Source: Agriotes lineatus
Lineage: Eukaryota > Arthropoda > Insecta > Coleoptera > Elateridae
Reading direction: 5' to 3'
Length of the DNA: 64,000 bases
Assembly (NCBI GenBank): GCA_940337035.1
Contig: CALNHX010007703.1
Coordinates: 1-64,000, forward strand
In this document: positions 63,565-64,000 of the stretch, in pieces
Numbering within the stretch: position 1 is the stretch's first letter
Layout of the letters: each line of letters starts with the position of its first letter
Program-made: the position numbers and the translations under genes
Notes under the pieces: generated by a model
What the model was told of the DNA's origin: nothing
The model's input: only the letters and a program-made list of their open reading frames with translations
Databases searched by the model: none

Positions 63565-64000
63565 CCAAGAACAATATTCAAATTAGGTCATGCAAGTAAC
63601 AGATGATTGATCGAGAGTGCCAATGATCAAAATACGTTAAATTCGCGACCACAGTGTCCAAATTTAGACCACAGAAATCACGGGAGATGAATTATAAATG
63701 ATTACGGCCAAAACACATTGAAGTAGCAGTCAAAGCGCTCAAATTTAGGTCATATAAGTGACAGGTGATTGATTACGAAAGATTGCAGTCAGAATACATT
63801 AGCTTAGCGACCACAGTATGCAAATTTACGTCATATATATAGCAGGTTATGAATGATTGCGGCCAAAATACATTAGATTAGTGAGCACAGTAAGCAAATT
63901 TAGCCATATAAATAGCAGGTAATTAGTTACGATTAATTGCGGCCAAAATACATTATATTAGCGAGCACAGTATGCAAATTTAGGTCATATAAATAACAGG
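63565..64000. repeat. About 80-bp tandem repeat running off the window
   Basis: Units with CAAATTTAGGTCATATAAAT, ACAGGTGATTGATTACGA, TTGCGGCCAAAATACATTA and GCGAGCACAGTATG occur about six times with a spacing of 74-88 bp. The array continues beyond the window edge. Confidence 0.82.

Noticed and set aside
62763..64000. Complete gypsy-type LTR
   Set aside because: Only a TGTTACGG start resembles an LTR. No end, primer site, or second copy is in the window.

Overview
The window is a piece of an arthropod, probably insect, nuclear genome. It contains 28S ribosomal RNA fragments of metazoan type and R2- and R1-family retrotransposons, which live in animal rDNA. It also has TATA plus TCAGT-type core promoters and a dense set of insect-style transposable elements. 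I see no ordinary host protein-coding gene. The order and species cannot be fixed from the sequence alone. Many ORFs carry stops, frameshifts or internal deletions, so most genes below are called as pseudogenes.

Region 1 (1-4.5 kb): the 3' end of a non-LTR retrotransposon ORF2 with RNase H (plus strand), then a 5'-truncated RTE-type retrotransposon on the minus strand with only two in-frame stops and an (AAG)n tail.

Region 2 (about 4.6-18.1 kb): an endogenous Polinton/Maverick-type (adintovirus-like) element. It has protein-primed-type DNA polymerase B, an rve integrase with a chromodomain-like tail, a packaging ATPase and a PLA2-like basic minor capsid protein. It also has an adenain-like cysteine protease, a penton-type minor capsid protein, a double-jelly-roll-type major capsid protein and several lineage-specific proteins. 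At the right end sit a partial BIR (IAP-like) gene, a small tail-anchored membrane protein and a tRNA-like sequence. Two protein families are each present twice: one around 8.5 and 16 kb, and a mirrored pair at 16.35 and 16.83 kb. Several genes are broken, so this copy is decaying.

Region 3 (about 18.2-41.1 kb): a degenerate, rearranged rDNA block. Four R2 elements end at the exact R2 site of 28S (TAGCCAAATG or a one-base variant) at 22,631, 30,675, 34,928 and 38,728. They are separated by 28S pieces of about 580, 330 and 37 bp, and the last is followed by a 28S 3' end of about 1.2 kb. One of the four is a short internally deleted R2, and another has lost the catalytic YADD segment by an in-frame deletion. 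R1-like elements lie head-to-head inside the block. After the 28S 3' end comes a spacer of about eleven 78-bp GC-rich repeats.

Region 4 (about 41.1-64 kb): a nested stack. An upstream-28S fragment is joined to a fifth, R2-like element, which is split twice. The first split is a PIF/Harbinger element whose two genes interleave on opposite strands. The second is a 10.4-kb Mutator-like element with modular inverted repeats and a 9-bp target duplication. Inside the Mutator-like element is a CR1/Jockey-like fragment, itself split by a young non-autonomous LTR retrotransposon (two 1,561-bp LTRs, tRNA-Lys-type primer site, 4-bp duplication). The R2-like element ends in a satellite array of about 290-bp units. 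That array contains a 568-bp MITE with the same terminal architecture as the large Mutator-like element. The window ends in about 80-bp tandem repeats.

The most unusual items are the Polinton-like element with a BIR gene and duplicated accessory families, the R2/28S concatemer, and the autonomous/non-autonomous Mutator pair with short-repeat termini.
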